Part shown: one piece after another, positions 23,474-35,230 of the stretch | Layout of the letters: each line of letters begins with the position of its first letter | Position numbering within the stretch: position 1 is the first letter of the stretch | Assembly (NCBI GenBank): GCA_037447655.1 | Contig: JBBHKE010001283.1 | Coordinates: forward strand, 674,115 to 738,114 | DNA from: Zygnema cylindricum | Taxonomy: Eukaryota; Streptophyta; Zygnematophyceae; Zygnematales; Zygnemataceae | Reading direction: 5' to 3' | Length of the DNA: 64,000 nucleotides | Translations under genes and position numbers: made by a program | The notes under the pieces: generated by a model | Told to the model about the DNA's origin: nothing | Databases searched by the model: none | The model's input: only the letters and a program-made list of their open reading frames with translations

Positions 23474-26400
23474 CTGCAAAAACTCAAAAGCAAGAAAGCA
23501 GCAATTGGTCACTCAATGTTCTCATTAATATCACATCTGGTCACAAGCAGTCGAGTTTTACTTGTGATGTGTGCTTCCTTTTTCTTGTTTCTTAAGCCAA
23601 ATCTGATTAATTCAAAAAAAATCCTTTCATATTCCATCTCAAGAGCTTCATCGATTCGCATGCAGGACTATCATGGGCTAAGCACTGTGAGTAACCAGCT
23701 TGAGAAAGTGGGTGTATTCTTACTTGTCCCCACTGCAGGCTATGGGGTCCGTTCCAGGGATGATTGTTATGGTTTCAGTGCATACAGGACCAAGGGCAAG
23801 CTCAAGTGTCGGCGGTTTGTTACTGTTGCAAATGAAAGAGTACTGAGCGCTGGAAATATTGCTTGAAATTGGAGCTGTTCCATTGCACTGTCTGGACTCC
23901 ACAAAGGTCATGCAATGGAAAAAGGTTAGATCACATAGAAACATAAAGAAGTGGCAATTCTTAAAAAGTCAAATCCCTATAGCAGGGAACCTGCCATTAG
24001 CCAAGCGAGAGCTCCATGTCATCTTGAGATTTCTTTACAGTTAGTATGAATTTCAGCATGGTGTCGAGCTGATTCATCATCATATTGGAGTTACCATCTG
24101 CATGTAAAAGGTAAAAGAAGAAGACCAGTATCAGAGATAACAAATAAGAAACAAACCTGTAGAAGACTCCATTGGTGTTTGTGGTAACCCAGGAAACATT
24201 GGTTTGTGATGGAAACTGGAAAGTGATTCCTCCTCCACATGTCACATCATCATCACGAAATCGCACCCTCATCAATTCTGGAGCAAAAGAAGGAACTTTT
24301 GTCGATGGAACAGTAGTTATTATGTATTTCTGCCCAGCCAGAAGTACTGCCGAGAACTCGCGCATGACAGGGGGACCTGTATTCTGTTTGTTGAGGTTTC
24401 CATCAAGAATGAGTACCTGCCCATCACTAAGACGTGTGATCTGAAGGGAGCTGTGCAAGGGAAACAAAAACAACAATGGATGTAAGTACACTTGGACCAG
24501 AATTAAGAAAAGTCAACCAGCAATTCCAGATTCTGTCTCTGTAAGCTCGTTATCAGCCATAGTCAAATTTGAGACTGTCTATGCTGAGGTTGCAATTGTC
24601 TTGGCTGATCAGCTATATTAGACCATTCTTCATAACCAGTCTTATTTGTAAGACACCATTGGAACTGTGTATCAGAAAGATTCACCATTACAAATCTTAC
24701 TTTTTGAAAATAGGCATTCACAGTTTCGTGTCAGCAAGTCAAAACCCTCATGAACAATGAAAGTCAAAGAAATAAAGACATTCACATATTATTATCCTTA
24801 AGATGCTATAATTTACTGTGAATCCACAAGCTGGGCAGCCCTGGGTACCCTCAAAGCTGTTTGATGTTGAACATCTTACCTAAAGTTACCCCGAGTGTAG
24901 TTGGCGTTGTCAGGAGTGCTGTTAAAGCCAGGCTCGGGATAGTTTATCTCTATGGTCCGGTAGCACGTGCCCGGACATTTGTACGCATTCCACCGTGTGT
25001 TGGCTGTGCAGTTTCGTGGCTCTGGAGGCAGAATTTCTGTTGTGTTTGCAACCATATAACCCGGACCACCACCGAAGGAACCATCTAGATCCCAAAGAGT
25101 AAAAAACTTCGATTGTTCCCCTCCAGTAGTAGTTTGGTCATATGGCTGTAGACAAGGCAGGCAGCAAGTATGTTAATGCAATCTGCCCATTATTTTTTTG
25201 TTTGGACAGTGGAAGTTGGCCTTCCCAAGTATGTGGAATCAAATACAGATATGTACACAGTATTTTAGGTGGATTCAAAATGGAGTATTTTCCAGGAGCA
25301 GTTTCACATGTTAAGTGGATGGATCGGCAATCATGTCAATTTGTAGCACAAAATTCCAACGTTAGTGGGTTCCTGGTTTTGGGAAAAAAACTGCACTTAC
25401 ATTTTGCCTGTAAAAACGTGGTGGAAACCAAAGTGCATTTGTGTTGTTTGAAAAGCGAATGCCCTGCTCACAGATTCATGGTGGATGGCAGGATGTTATA
25501 TTCAATGGAAAGCAGAAGGAGCTCAAAGGAGCTCAAAGCAGAAGGAGAAGAAGCAGAAGAAGCTCCTTCATTAAAGGAGCTCAATTTTTTTCCGTTACCA
25601 GCGACTGCTTGCAACATGTTCAAGGCAAATGTGTTGGATTTTAGATTCAGCACCTTAACAGAATGGCCAGCATTCCAAAAATCAGCGTTTCCGAGTGTCA
25701 CAATAGCGGCGGAAACTGAGCATGTGTTGTTGAAGTTGGCAAATCTGTGGCATTCCACAACACAAGAAGATGTGAGTTATATAGTGTGATCAACTGCTGA
25801 ATACCCCAGAAAATGTGTTAAAGACTAAAAAATTGCCGGATATGAAAAGCCAAGCTGCTATAGTATAATGCTTCACGTACGTGACATTAACGACCATGTT
25901 GGATTGTTCCTGATCTGTTTCACGACTCTGATCGATGGAGAGGCCATAAGTCGGCGCGAATCTATTGGTAGCAACGGATCGTCCAATTTGACCCCACTTG
26001 AGAGGCATCCTGTCATGGTTCCAGCCCGATTCAAACAGCAATTGGAGGTTCTGATTTAAGGAGAATACCGTGTCTGGACCGTGGGAATTGGAAGCAAGAA
26101 GGTCATACATGAATTCAAAACCGTAGATGTTAAATGTCTGAAACAGATAATTCTCACATCAAGACAGAATTAAATTTTTTGAAAGAAGACCGAACCAAAA
26201 GTACCAGGTGATTGACCCTTAGCACTAGATCGCGACATCATTACTTCCATTTCAACTTTCAAGTCAGGTTAAATGTACTATTCAATCTTCTAAGTTAAAG
26301 TTGGTCTTCCGAAATCCACAAGTTTAAGTCGGGTGGAAATTGGCTCTTACTTGCAGTCATTAATGGGTCGGCAAGGAGTCCAGAGATCGTCACGCCAGCA

Positions 26401-29400
26401 ATTGAAAGGATTTCCATAATTGTCAGAGAGACCTACCACACGAGAATCTCGAATCTGGACATTCTGGTCTTGGTTTAAGGTAATTCCATAAGTATTATCT
26501 GAAAACACACTGTTTGTGACAATGTAAAGATCGGTATTATGTACAAACATCCTGCAACAGACCCAAAGGATAAGTTTTAGAATAAGTTTTAGCAACAACA
26601 TCAGTGTGACAGCAAGAGAGTTTGTCCCTAGCGTCTTCATTGCCAGAGCCAAACGTAGTACAGCAATTAAAACAAAACTAGCTGGAATTCAAGGTACTCG
26701 TGCACACCCATGTTGGATGTTCTTGTACATCCTCACATTGTCGACGATCGAAAACCGACCCCAAGTCTGAGCAGAACCGCAGAGCAAATAATTGGTCTTG
26801 TCAGGTTATTAAAAAGCTAGAGCATAAATGCTACACGTCAGACCAAACATGAATTCAGAACGAAGCTCGAAGAGCCGCCATCACACTTCAATCTCTTCCT
26901 TCAAGCGGAGCTGTGTTATATAAAATTTAATCTTCAAACTAAACAAGGTACAGGTTGAGTTTTTTTTTTCATTGTAAGCTTACCCAGTCGTTGTTTCGAG
27001 GCCGTATTCCATGTGGATATGTTCGCATACCGATAGCATTCGAATGAGCGACATTTCCCGAGAATTTTAGGAGATTAGTATTTCGGGGTTTCATACCAGC
27101 CATTTCAGGTATAAGGAGACTATTCCCTCGCACGTCACCACGGAGCTCTATCCAATATCTGCAGATGTCATTAACAAACATGCATAAAAAAATCAAGCTT
27201 GGACCAGATATTCGACCCAAAAAAACTAGGACACATCTGAATCACCAAACTAAATGCATAATAAACTCGTCAGGCAAGAGGATGGCGATGTTCAGGAAGT
27301 CATCCTCGAATATAAGAGAAGAATTTCAAATTGACGGTTGAAATCCAATACGCACCCGTTGTGAGTACATCCGACAGCTACATTATTGACAAAAGAATTG
27401 TTGGGATTGGTTATCCAGAAAGTCGACGGGTTATCATCGGTCTCCTCCGATGTTGGTGGATTGGTCCCAGCCAGCATAATTTTCAGATCCACTGCCAATC
27501 CACATTCCACCAAAGATTTAAAACCCAAAAATAAGCCTGTCACATTTATTTTTTGCAAACATTACCCTCTTAACTACAGAACTGTTAAGGCATAGGCAAA
27601 AAGTCAATACCTGGTTGTGTGAGAAATCCTATGTTGTTGATGAAAGTGTTGTTTTGTTCACCTCCTTCTTCCAACATAAAGCAGTGCCCACTGGTGTTAT
27701 ACGCCACATTACTGTCCACAGTAATATTGTGGGAGGCGTGAATCACAACGCATCTCTGCAGAAAATAAAAGCCAGCAGCAAAAGGACAATTTCACGGGAT
27801 TTCACCAAAGTGGAGTCGGGAATCCGGCAACACTCAGAGTACACATTGAGGTGAACTCCAAAATCGAGTCTAATCCATCAGGGAAGGAGGGAGGGAGGGA
27901 GGGAGGGAGAGAGTGAGGGAGGGAGGGAGGGAGGGAGGGAGGGAGGGAGGGAGGGAGGGAGGGAGGGAGGGAGGGAGGGAGGGAGGGAGGGAGGGAGGGA
28001 GGGAGGGAGGGAGGGAGGGAGGGAGGGAGGGAGGGAGGGAGGGAGGGAGGGAGGGAGGGAGGGAGGGAGGGAGGGAGGGAGGGAGGGAGGGAGGGAGGGA
28101 GGGAGGGAGGGAGGGAGGGAGGGAGGGAGGGAGGGAGGGAGGGAGGGAGGGAGGTGGGGAGGGAGGGAGGTGGGGAGGGAGGGAGGTAGGGAGAGAGGGA
28201 GGGAGAGAGGGAGAGAGAGAGAGGGAGAGAGGGAGGGAGGGAGGGAGGGAGAAAGGGGAGGGAGAGAGGGAGAGAGGGAGGGAGAGAGGGAGAGGGAGAG
28301 GGAGAGGGAGAGGGAGAGGGAGAGGGAGAGGGAGAGGGAGAGGGAGAGGGAGAGGGAGAGGGAGAGAGAGAGAGAGAGAGACTGAGTAAATGGCAAAGAT
28401 TTTTTGTAGCATTTGTTTTAGCTCCCCTTTGCAACCAACAATAAATTATGATAGGTGCTCAAAACAACAGCAGTCTTCCTGCGGTGAAGTTAGAAAGTGG
28501 ACCTGTTTGCTGTCACGCAAGGTGTTCTTCCGACAAACCATTTCCGGAACAGAGCCTGCTATATGGAAATGGATATTGTATCTTCCCAAGGTGCCTTGCT
28601 GTCCCATCTTCACGAACTCCACTCCTTCGATAAACTGAGGAGTTGCTGTATGATATACTATAAAATGGCCTCCTGGAAAACACAAGCACTGGATTTTAGA
28701 TCTATAAATTTAAGTCTAGAAACAAATCTAGCAATGCTCGAGAAATTTGACATCCAGAACTCTGTCTCGCGTGATTAAACTTGACCACAAATTAAAGATT
28801 GAGGTGGTGTTTGAAGCCCTTGGATGAGTAAGATACCTTCATATTGTTTAGGAGGCGGCTCATCGGTTCCTGTAATAACAATATTCCTTGTGAGAAGTGC
28901 CACCTCAGCACACTGATCTATGTAACCTCCGAATCCATCCGAAAGTCCGTCGATTTGTCCGTAATGCATGTAGACAACTGGCTTGTTGAGAGATATGATG
29001 CTTCCCGTTCCGTTACGCACAACTGCACCAAAACACAAACATAAAAAGCAATGTCAGAATGCATTCCAATATGTCCTGAATGTCTGATAAACAATACAGT
29101 TGAAGACAAAAAAAACTAAACTAAAGAAAGAGAAACGAAGAGAACAACGACAAAAAACAATTCTAGAACCATAGCAGTAGTTTATCAGAGGACACTGCGC
29201 TCAACTTGGTAACTTTGAACACGGTCTTCCTCAATAACATCAACCAGCTCTAAACAGTCACGAACAGAAAAAACAAAACGACAACAAAAAAAACAGTTAA
29301 GAAAAGCCTTAAGAAATGGAACTGGTTTTGTGGTTTCACCGGCGGTAATATTGAAGATTTCTGTCTGCTTTCTATCATAATCGGTTGATGCTACGACTAT

Positions 29401-30649
29401 TTGACCGCCCACGGGCCAACTGTCGGCAACATTTCTGTCGACAAAAATGCTCACATCTCCTTCTTTTGCGGTACGCCCCAATTTTACCCAAACTGGCATA
29501 CTAGGAGGACCCGGTAAACCGTGAAGATGGACCTGTCCTCCTACCTGCGAGAAAATGGGGTACAACATAGAAGATAAAAAAGAAGTGAGTTTCTAAGCGT
29601 TTTTTTTATTCGGTCAGCTCTTTATCAAAGCTAAGCTCGGAAGTACAACCATGACTAATCGAAGTTGATAACCAACAGTTGTACCTTTCAAACTGATGAT
29701 GGAATCTAAAGGCAAACTATTATCTCCAATCCCAAATGGTGAGAAAAAATGTTTCCTCCTTCAAAACTAAGCTTGAATCGACTCTATTTTACTTGTACAA
29801 AATAAGAATAGCTGGTTGGGTGTAAGAAAATCCCACGGACCACAGCAAAAACTTTGTGTCCGAGATTCCTCGGATAAAGAGGCTCAGCGGGCGCGAAGCT
29901 GGTGAAGCCGTAATTGGCGCGATTGTTGCGATTGGGCGTGAGCTCAAACGTGATTTTCTGACCAAACTGCTGAGCTGGCGTTCCCACCGACAGCTGGCCC
30001 TCCACCACGATGAAGTCGCCTTCACCGAGATCTTGGGGAGGGAGGGATGGTCCAGGACTCTGCGGGGAAGGAGATAGAGAGAGTGAAGGGGAGGGAGAGA
30101 GTGTGTATGTGTGTGAGAGAGAGAGAAAAATACATCAATTAGAGTCATCGATACAAGGAGAGAGAGCAAGAGAGAGGTAGGCGGGGAGAGTGGGAGAGAG
30201 AGGGAGCGAGGGAGAGGGAGAGGGAGAGAGAGGGAGCGAGGGATAGGGAGAGGGAGGGGGAGAGGGAGTGGAAGAAGGGGAGAACAAAGAAGCGAGAAGA
30301 GCGGAAAGTGGAAAGAGAGGGAGAGAGAGATTGAGAGAGAGAGAGAGCGAGGGAGAGAGAGAGAGAGAGGGAGATCGCGCGAGATTACTTGAGGAATCCC
30401 TTGATCTGCAGCAGCGCCAGGTTGACAGCTGGCACATCCAGCAGCACGAGGCGGCCACATGGCACCGTGGCGTTGGCCCAATCAGAGATTCCGGGGAGGC
30501 CCGGGACAATGCCGGAGGGCCACGTGGCAGGATTGCTCCACAGCTCGAAGCCTGGGGGGGGAGAGAGGGAGGCATGGGAAGTGGGTTAGAAAGTGCGAGA
30601 GAGTAATGGAGAGCGGGTTAGTACAAGAGTGATAGAAAGAGAGAGAGTT

Positions 30650-30697
<48 letters not shown>

Positions 30698-32121
30698 ACA
30701 CATGAAATCTAGCGATTGAAATATACCATAGTCCCAAAACTCCTTTCATATCAACTTTCTTACGCTTGAAAGAACTCTCCGCTGTGATTCTAGTGGACAC
30801 AGTGACCACAGAATCCGCCCAACTCCCCAATCTTCAGAAATCTGATTGGCTTAAATTGCGGCAATAACGGAAAACGGAACTATGAGTCAGGGCGGACTAG
30901 AGAAGAGAGCGAGAGAGAATAGAAAAACTCGCCTGCTTTGACAGAAGGAGGGACACTGAGAGGAGGCAAAGGGGGCGGAGGAGGAAAGAAAGGGGGAGAA
31001 GGTGAGACCGAGGGAGGGGTGGGAAGAGGCCAGGAAGGTGGAGGGGGAGGAAAGTATATGGGTGGGGGCTGGCTCATGTTTTGGGAGGAGGGAGGCACAG
31101 GGCATGTGAGGAAGCAGCCATCTGCGCACAATCCGGAAAAAAGACAAAACAAATCAAATCAAATCATATCAAAACAAATCAAATCAAATCAAATCAAATC
31201 AAATCATATCAAAACAAATCAAATTCAATCAAATCAAACCATTAGAAAGCAAAACGTTATTTTCTTAAAAGTTAACTTGTTATGGTGACAAAACATTTGA
31301 AAACAACATTTTGTTCGGTGAATAATAGCTTTTATTTTCAGCAAAATTTGAAAGAAAAAAGTTGGTTTAATGAAATTTTTAGTGCGATTTTAATGGGTTT
31401 AATCTTTCATCGAGAACAACATCTCCACCGTCTGTCGTCATCCTTTTTACTATGTCGACATCATTATCATCACAATGACGTCATCATTATTGAAATGACG
31501 TCATCAAAAACAATAACATAATATGCATCACGATAACGCAAATTTTTCAATTAGACACCATTTTCCATTCCTATATAAAACAATGGCGCATAAAACAAAA
31601 ATATATACGTCTTCATTACAAAAACAAACATTGAAAGGACCAGAAAAAATAACAAAATCATAAAAAGTCCATTTTTATAGTGGAATATATCAATTATTTT
31701 TTTATATAGTTCCTCACAATTCCTTCACCCAGTAAACTTGATTTTAGAGCTAGAAACATAATTTCAAGGTCGCAAAATTCTCAAAAAATTATGACTTTGC
31801 AAAGTCCGTACCAGGCACCGGATAAGGCGGGCGGAGAGGAAGATGGAGAGGGGGAGGTGATGGAGGGGGAAAAGGGGGAGGAGGAGAAGGAGGCGGTGGA
31901 GAAGGAGGTGGTGGAGAAGGAGGCGAAGGAGGAGGAGGAGAGGGAGGAAAGGGGGGAGGAGGATACGCAATCGTGGGGTCTTGCAAAAACGGACATGGAG
32001 ACACGTATCTCTCCAACACGCTATATGGCGCACATAGTACGGGTGCCAGCTGGCATAAAAGCATTGCCGACAACAATGTGCACGTTTTGCTGATCCATGG
32101 AGGACATCCACGTGTCCTCAT
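17249..32121 (-). CDS. Secreted G8 / beta-helix / jelly-roll protein, paralog 1 (30 exons, one frame break)
   Basis: This is a large predicted extracellular glycoprotein of about 1718 residues if frame is kept. Seen: ATG at 32121 and a signal peptide with a hydrophobic core ending near APVLCAPYS; a Pro-rich linker (SPPPPSPPSPPPP); a G8 domain; a beta-helix with NIHFH, as in CEMIP/PKHD1L1; a FTLWDLDGS region; three galactose-binding-like modules (DDGVVLYLNG, VDGAVIYLNG, AAVYINGN, each with an AxEvH-like strand); and a MopE-type CDGVDND/DDNCDG segment. Many NxS/T sites occur and no C-terminal membrane anchor. All 29 introns share position and phase with the plus-strand paralog. Exon 4 lacks one base relative to the paralog, which shifts the G8 frame. 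It may be a pseudogene, use another donor, or reflect an assembly error. The ligand is unknown. Confidence 0.88.
20363..20566. mobile_element. TA-flanked MITE in intron 24 of paralog 1
   Basis: The termini TACACCGTGTATCGCTATTAG and ACAGCGATTCACGGTGTA are inverted. The inner sequence (TTTTTTTCGCCAC, CTCCGTACAC, CCGCCA, AATCGCAA) matches the MITE at 61538-61758, so these two form a subfamily. It lies well away from both splice sites. Confidence 0.8.
25401..29022 (-). other. Right-handed beta-helix region of paralog 1 (exons 6-15)
   Basis: Repeated short strands rich in N, V, I and T (NITVDSNVAYNTSGHCF, FVNNVAVGC, FSGNVAHSNAIG, FIHN-like turns) fit PbH1 repeats of a pectin-lyase-type solenoid. 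EVALLTRNIVITG and LGRYNIHFHIAG match the G8-adjacent helix of the CEMIP/TMEM2/PKHD1L1 family. In that family this part forms the extracellular body. The activity here is unknown. Confidence 0.75.
27881..28381. repeat. (GGGA)n / (GGGAGA)n microsatellite, intron 7 of paralog 1
   Basis: About 270 bp of almost perfect GGGA tetranucleotide pass into GGGAGA and GA repeats. The tract is pure purine on the plus strand. It opens all frames and yields spurious GGRE and PPSL repeat ORFs. The paralogous intron (49483-50024) has no such tract. Confidence 0.95.
29340..30551 (-). other. G8 domain-coding exons 3-5 of paralog 1, frame broken in exon 4
   Basis: Exon 3 encodes the opening LWSNPATWPSG and CGRLVLLDVP, typical of a G8 start. 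Exon 4 continues in the G8 frame only after a missing C. The paralog reads AAGGCGCACTTCATC and this copy reads AAGGCGACTTCATC. From there the expected residues (VEGQLSVGTPAQQ) sit in another frame. The shifted frame has no stop through exon 4. A donor 4 nt further on (TCC then GTGGGA, after 29837) would bring exon 5 back in frame, at the price of about 60 altered residues. Exon 5 (VGGQVHLHGLPG) is intact. Confidence 0.75.
30060..30388. repeat. Polypurine tract in intron 3 of paralog 1
   Basis: Degenerate GAGAGA/GGGAGA sequence on the plus strand, so pyrimidine-rich on the transcribed sense strand. The homologous intron of the plus gene (47465-47743) has the matching CT-rich sequence, including shared unique words around ATGACTCT and ACTCTCCCCGCCTACCTCTCTC. 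Confidence 0.85.
31147..31235. repeat. (AAATC)n pentanucleotide repeat, intron 1 of paralog 1
   Basis: AAATC units with occasional AAAAC and ATATC variants, directly upstream (in gene sense) of the exon 2 acceptor. Confidence 0.85.
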
Positions 32122-33594
32122 GTTGTCGTCACTTGCTCTCTGTGTGTGGGAGGGGAGGGAGGGAGGGAGAGCGGGAGAGGGATGTCGGGACCTATAGTCC
32201 AATAGAGGATGGTATGTGTGGGGCGAAGTGTGTGCGTGATTAAAACAAAAAGCCGCGTCCGTACGGAAGTTTTAATGGGGCGGGAGGGACTGGGAAAAGT
32301 ACAGTAGCCGCCGAGGGAAGTTATAAATCGGGTCGTAACTGGGGGAGGTACAGTACGGTAGGTGTCACCCGATCCGCTCGCCAGGATTCTGTTCCGCCTG
32401 GGCGTGCGATGTATGGTGCTGGGTTTGGCTTCACGTGCTGTACGGCGAACTGCAGCGGATACGGTGCATAGGACGTACGGTTTTCAAATGGACGGGCGTA
32501 AGGGCTTGAAGCATGGTCAGGTACAGTACTGTACTGTACTGTAGTAGGCCCCGTGACGTGACCAGGGGGAAGCTTTCTGCTACAACGACAAATCAGCTGC
32601 TTTTCCTGACGTCCAGAACGATTTTTAAAAAATTCCATAGAATATTTCTGTGAACCTTGCAATTGTTTTATCCTCGTAAGCTACACGCGTCGCATTCACA
32701 TTGGCGGATGTTAATCTCCGCGGCATTCGCAGTCGTTGAACTGCCGCGGCTTCTATTTTGCGGAGCATCGCATTTTGCTCCAAGTATCAATCTTTGGCAG
32801 CAAGGTGCGCGCGTGTGGGAGTCGACCAATGAGCAGGTGCATTTATGAGGCTATCTGATTCTCAGTGGCCAGCTGTCACAGCCAGCTGTAATTCTCGCAG
32901 TAACGGACAAATTAGATTCCCAGTTTTTTTGCTACAGAAAAGAGGCGAACGACGCAAATATTTAGGCAATTGGGAGATACTGCCAAAAGCCTGCAGACGC
33001 TGCAGTGGTGACGTACGGTAGATTGTACTCACGGGGTGTTGAGGGGCAGCAATTTTTAACGTATTTGGAAATCTGGTATTTAGACAGAGATCTCGAAAAT
33101 GACAAGCAGAGGTAGCACTTCACCCGGTTTGGGCCTAAAATGAACCAAATATAGCTAAGGGCGATAGTCCATGACGAACATGTATTATGTTTTTTTGTCG
33201 TATATCATAAAGCCAAAAAGCAAAAGGTCCGGACAAACCCGAGTTTCCCTAGGGCCGCACCTAAACATGATATATCGAACTTTTAGCCATCGCAATTTAG
33301 TACGGTCCAGTTAAAGACGGCCGGCAAATGTGTACATTTCCACAATAATTTCTGATACCTGGTGCATTTACCAAAATGCTATTGCGATTTCAAGGAGTGA
33401 ATCTTGGCCGTCCGAAAGACCTTGTCTGTGGTAGGATATGCATGATGCGACAAAAACGACTTATCTAGATAATAAGGTGTGTCCACAGACGCTCCCTTAA
33501 CGAAAGCGAAACGGAAAGGGAGCTACAGGACCGTACTTTATCCATCCCGCCACACTATCTCGGACTACACCAACTTGTACGTTTTTTTACGTAA
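32122..33594. other. Upstream flank of paralog 1, no gene recognised
   Basis: This should hold the promoter of the minus-strand gene. TATAAAT-like sequence near 32320 and GTACAGTACTGTACTGTACT near 32520 are visible, but neither is a firm promoter call. 32880-33590 contains scattered GTAC words and no coding signature. Confidence 0.35.
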
Positions 33595-34323
33595 GGGTGA
33601 AATTCAATGAGGACATTCTGTAATCGTACGGCCAACATTACAGGATGCTACATTTTAAACGATGTTCTATCACGCAGAGACGTGCTCAAAATCTAGTGGT
33701 ACCACGTAAGCTAATATCGGATATTGAAAATCGTCAATGATTTTCACACCGACTAAAAATCTCTTTTGCGTACCACGTACGTGCGTACAAGGTCATCGTA
33801 CAACACAACTTTTGTACTCTTTGCAGACGCCTTGTCAGATAACAGCTCTTTTTTTTAGGGTTCTTGTTCTTTCGCGTGACGAATGATCGTTTCTAAAAAT
33901 AGTGTGACTAATGGGCGTCAACAAAAATAGCGTGACGAAAGTGAGTTACGAGATTTCTTTTGTGTTTTCGGTTGGTTTTATAATGTATATATAATGTGCG
34001 ATTTTTTTTTATTTACGTTGGTTGTTTTCCTGACAAGTATGCTCATTATACAAAGTCGCGGCTCAAATTTTTCTGCGGCTCATTTTTTTCTGACAATGGT
34101 GATGTATCTCGCCAGGTACATCACCATTTACAGAAACTTTTGAAGCGAATGCTTCGCGAAAAATATCCAACGGTCATTGTTACCTCCCAGACCTTTGGAG
34201 AATATTACCAAGATTCTCTGTAATGCTGTTCGCAAATAAAAACAAAATAAAAAGGTACGGTATAGTACGGAGAGGTCCGAATTTACGTAAACAGCCTCAC
34301 TTTTCGTCCATGGAACTTCACCC
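33595..34323 (+). mobile_element. PIF/Harbinger-like MITE (family H1), full length, TAA TSD
   Basis: The element starts GGGTGAAATTCAATGAGGAC and ends CCATGGAACTTCACCC. It is flanked by TAA on both sides (33592-33594 and 34324-34326). A 3-bp TWA duplication with GGG..CCC termini is the hallmark of PIF/Harbinger. A palindrome around 34095-34126 matches that of the copy at 62238-62957. There is no transposase. Confidence 0.85.
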
Positions 34324-34379
34324 TAAGCGACAAGAACAATTGTAAAAAGTTGAAGGTAATTGCAATTGCAATTGTAAAC

Positions 34380-35222
34380 TACACGTTGAATCGTTATTAA
34401 ACTTATGTACTCTATATCGGCGCCCCAAAATTTTGACATTGATACCTTAAATATAATAAATTATACTATTTAAGGACGTGGACCATAATCTGCCACGTCT
34501 CCGGCACTAAATTAGCATCAATTGCGTGGTTCACACTTGAAAAATGGGAAAACGGATGTCATAAATTTTGGGATCCGTACGCCAAATTTCAAAAAATGAC
34601 AAAAAACGCGGCGGTGACGGTTGGGGCGGTTGGTTTGACTTTTTTGGAGCGTAGCGGCGGACAAAAAACACAGTTTTATGCGTCAAAACTATACAGCTGC
34701 ATATAGCAAACAGCAACTGCCGTCCGCCATCGGACATCATGTTTGGAATGCACTTTTTCGTTTTTGAAGAATTTTGAAAACGAAGCGCACGGACGTGAAC
34801 CGTACAAGAATTCATTCCGTCGCAAACTTATGAACAAACTAGAGGACCAATCAGATAAGAGAACACGTAATGTCAAAAAAAAAAAAAACACCGATGGAAA
34901 AAAAGGAAAAAATGGCATGTTCTAAGTTCCTTCGCAGTTGTTTTTGGTCTGTAAAAACGCTTGCATGGCAATACATTTTGGTTTGGAAAGCTTCGTACAT
35001 ATCATGTCCGCAAAGCGTTTACTTTTCGTACGGGCAAGTGGCTCGTATCCCGACACGCTAGTTGACGTAGGCTAGCGTCACGTGCCAGTTCACGGCGGAC
35101 AAAAAAAAGTACCGTTTTCATACCATACCGATTTCCCATTTTTCAAGTGTGAACCACGCAAATGACACTAATTAATTTTTGACACTAATAATTTCTTTAG
35201 TCTAATAACGATTCACGGTGTA
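34380..35222. mobile_element. TA-flanked MITE, short form, split by another element
   Basis: The termini are TACACGTTGAATCGTTATTA and CTAATAACGATTCACGGTGTA. The inner sequence (GGACGTGGACCATAATCTGCC) matches the intact 203-bp copy at 45567-45769. The extra length is the insertion at 34522-35161. Confidence 0.8.
34522..35161. mobile_element. 640-bp inverted-repeat element nested in a MITE
   Basis: The termini TTGCGTGGTTCACACTTGAA and its complement extend over about 30 bp (to AAAATGGGAAA). The uninterrupted MITE at 45567-45769 shows the empty site. I see no clear target duplication and cannot assign a superfamily. Open frames inside (34531-34918, minus) show no transposase motif. Confidence 0.7.
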
Positions 35223-35230
35223 CAGCACTG

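Larger units (their letters stand above)
17249..32121 (-). other. Exon map of paralog 1
   Basis: Exons 1 to 30 as low-high coordinates, read on the minus strand: 31812-32121, 30933-31121, 30389-30551, 29841-30059, 29340-29544, 28837-29022, 28503-28672, 27611-27755, 27356-27491, 26984-27158, 26708-26766, 26351-26551, 25881-26009, 25654-25744, 25401-25463, 24880-25145, 24157-24450, 23724-23891, 23334-23473, 22856-23061, 22291-22463, 22083-22147, 21444-21573, 20720-20929, 19915-20090, 19091-19290, 18453-18614, 18089-18182, 17806-17975, 17249-17509. Acceptors are all AG. Donors are GT except intron 2, which looks like GC (CAG then GCGAGT). Exons 3, 5-8, 11, 12, 14-16, 20, 22, 23, 25, 28 and 29 equal the paralog's in length. 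The others differ by multiples of 3, except exon 4, which is 1 nt short. Confidence 0.8.

Noticed and set aside
25142-25789. 215-codon plus-strand open frame antisense to paralog 1
   Set aside because: It spans exons 14, 15, part of 16 and the introns between on the opposite strand, has no domain and low-complexity E/K runs. It is most likely a chance shadow of the minus-strand gene.
26010-26150. Upstream extension of exon 13 in paralog 1 (open frame with ASNSHGPDTVFSLNQ)
   Set aside because: It is open, but the plus paralog has no matching sequence. The acceptor at 26010 gives the shared phase and length.
27802-28434. Long PPSL, PSPS and GGRE repeat proteins on both strands
   Set aside because: They are translations of the (GGGA)n microsatellite, which has no stop in any frame. 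They lie inside an intron.
33996-34223. 75-codon open frame inside the Harbinger-like MITE
   Set aside because: It runs through the palindromic core and is not conserved in the copy at 62238-62957, which opens a different frame on the other strand.
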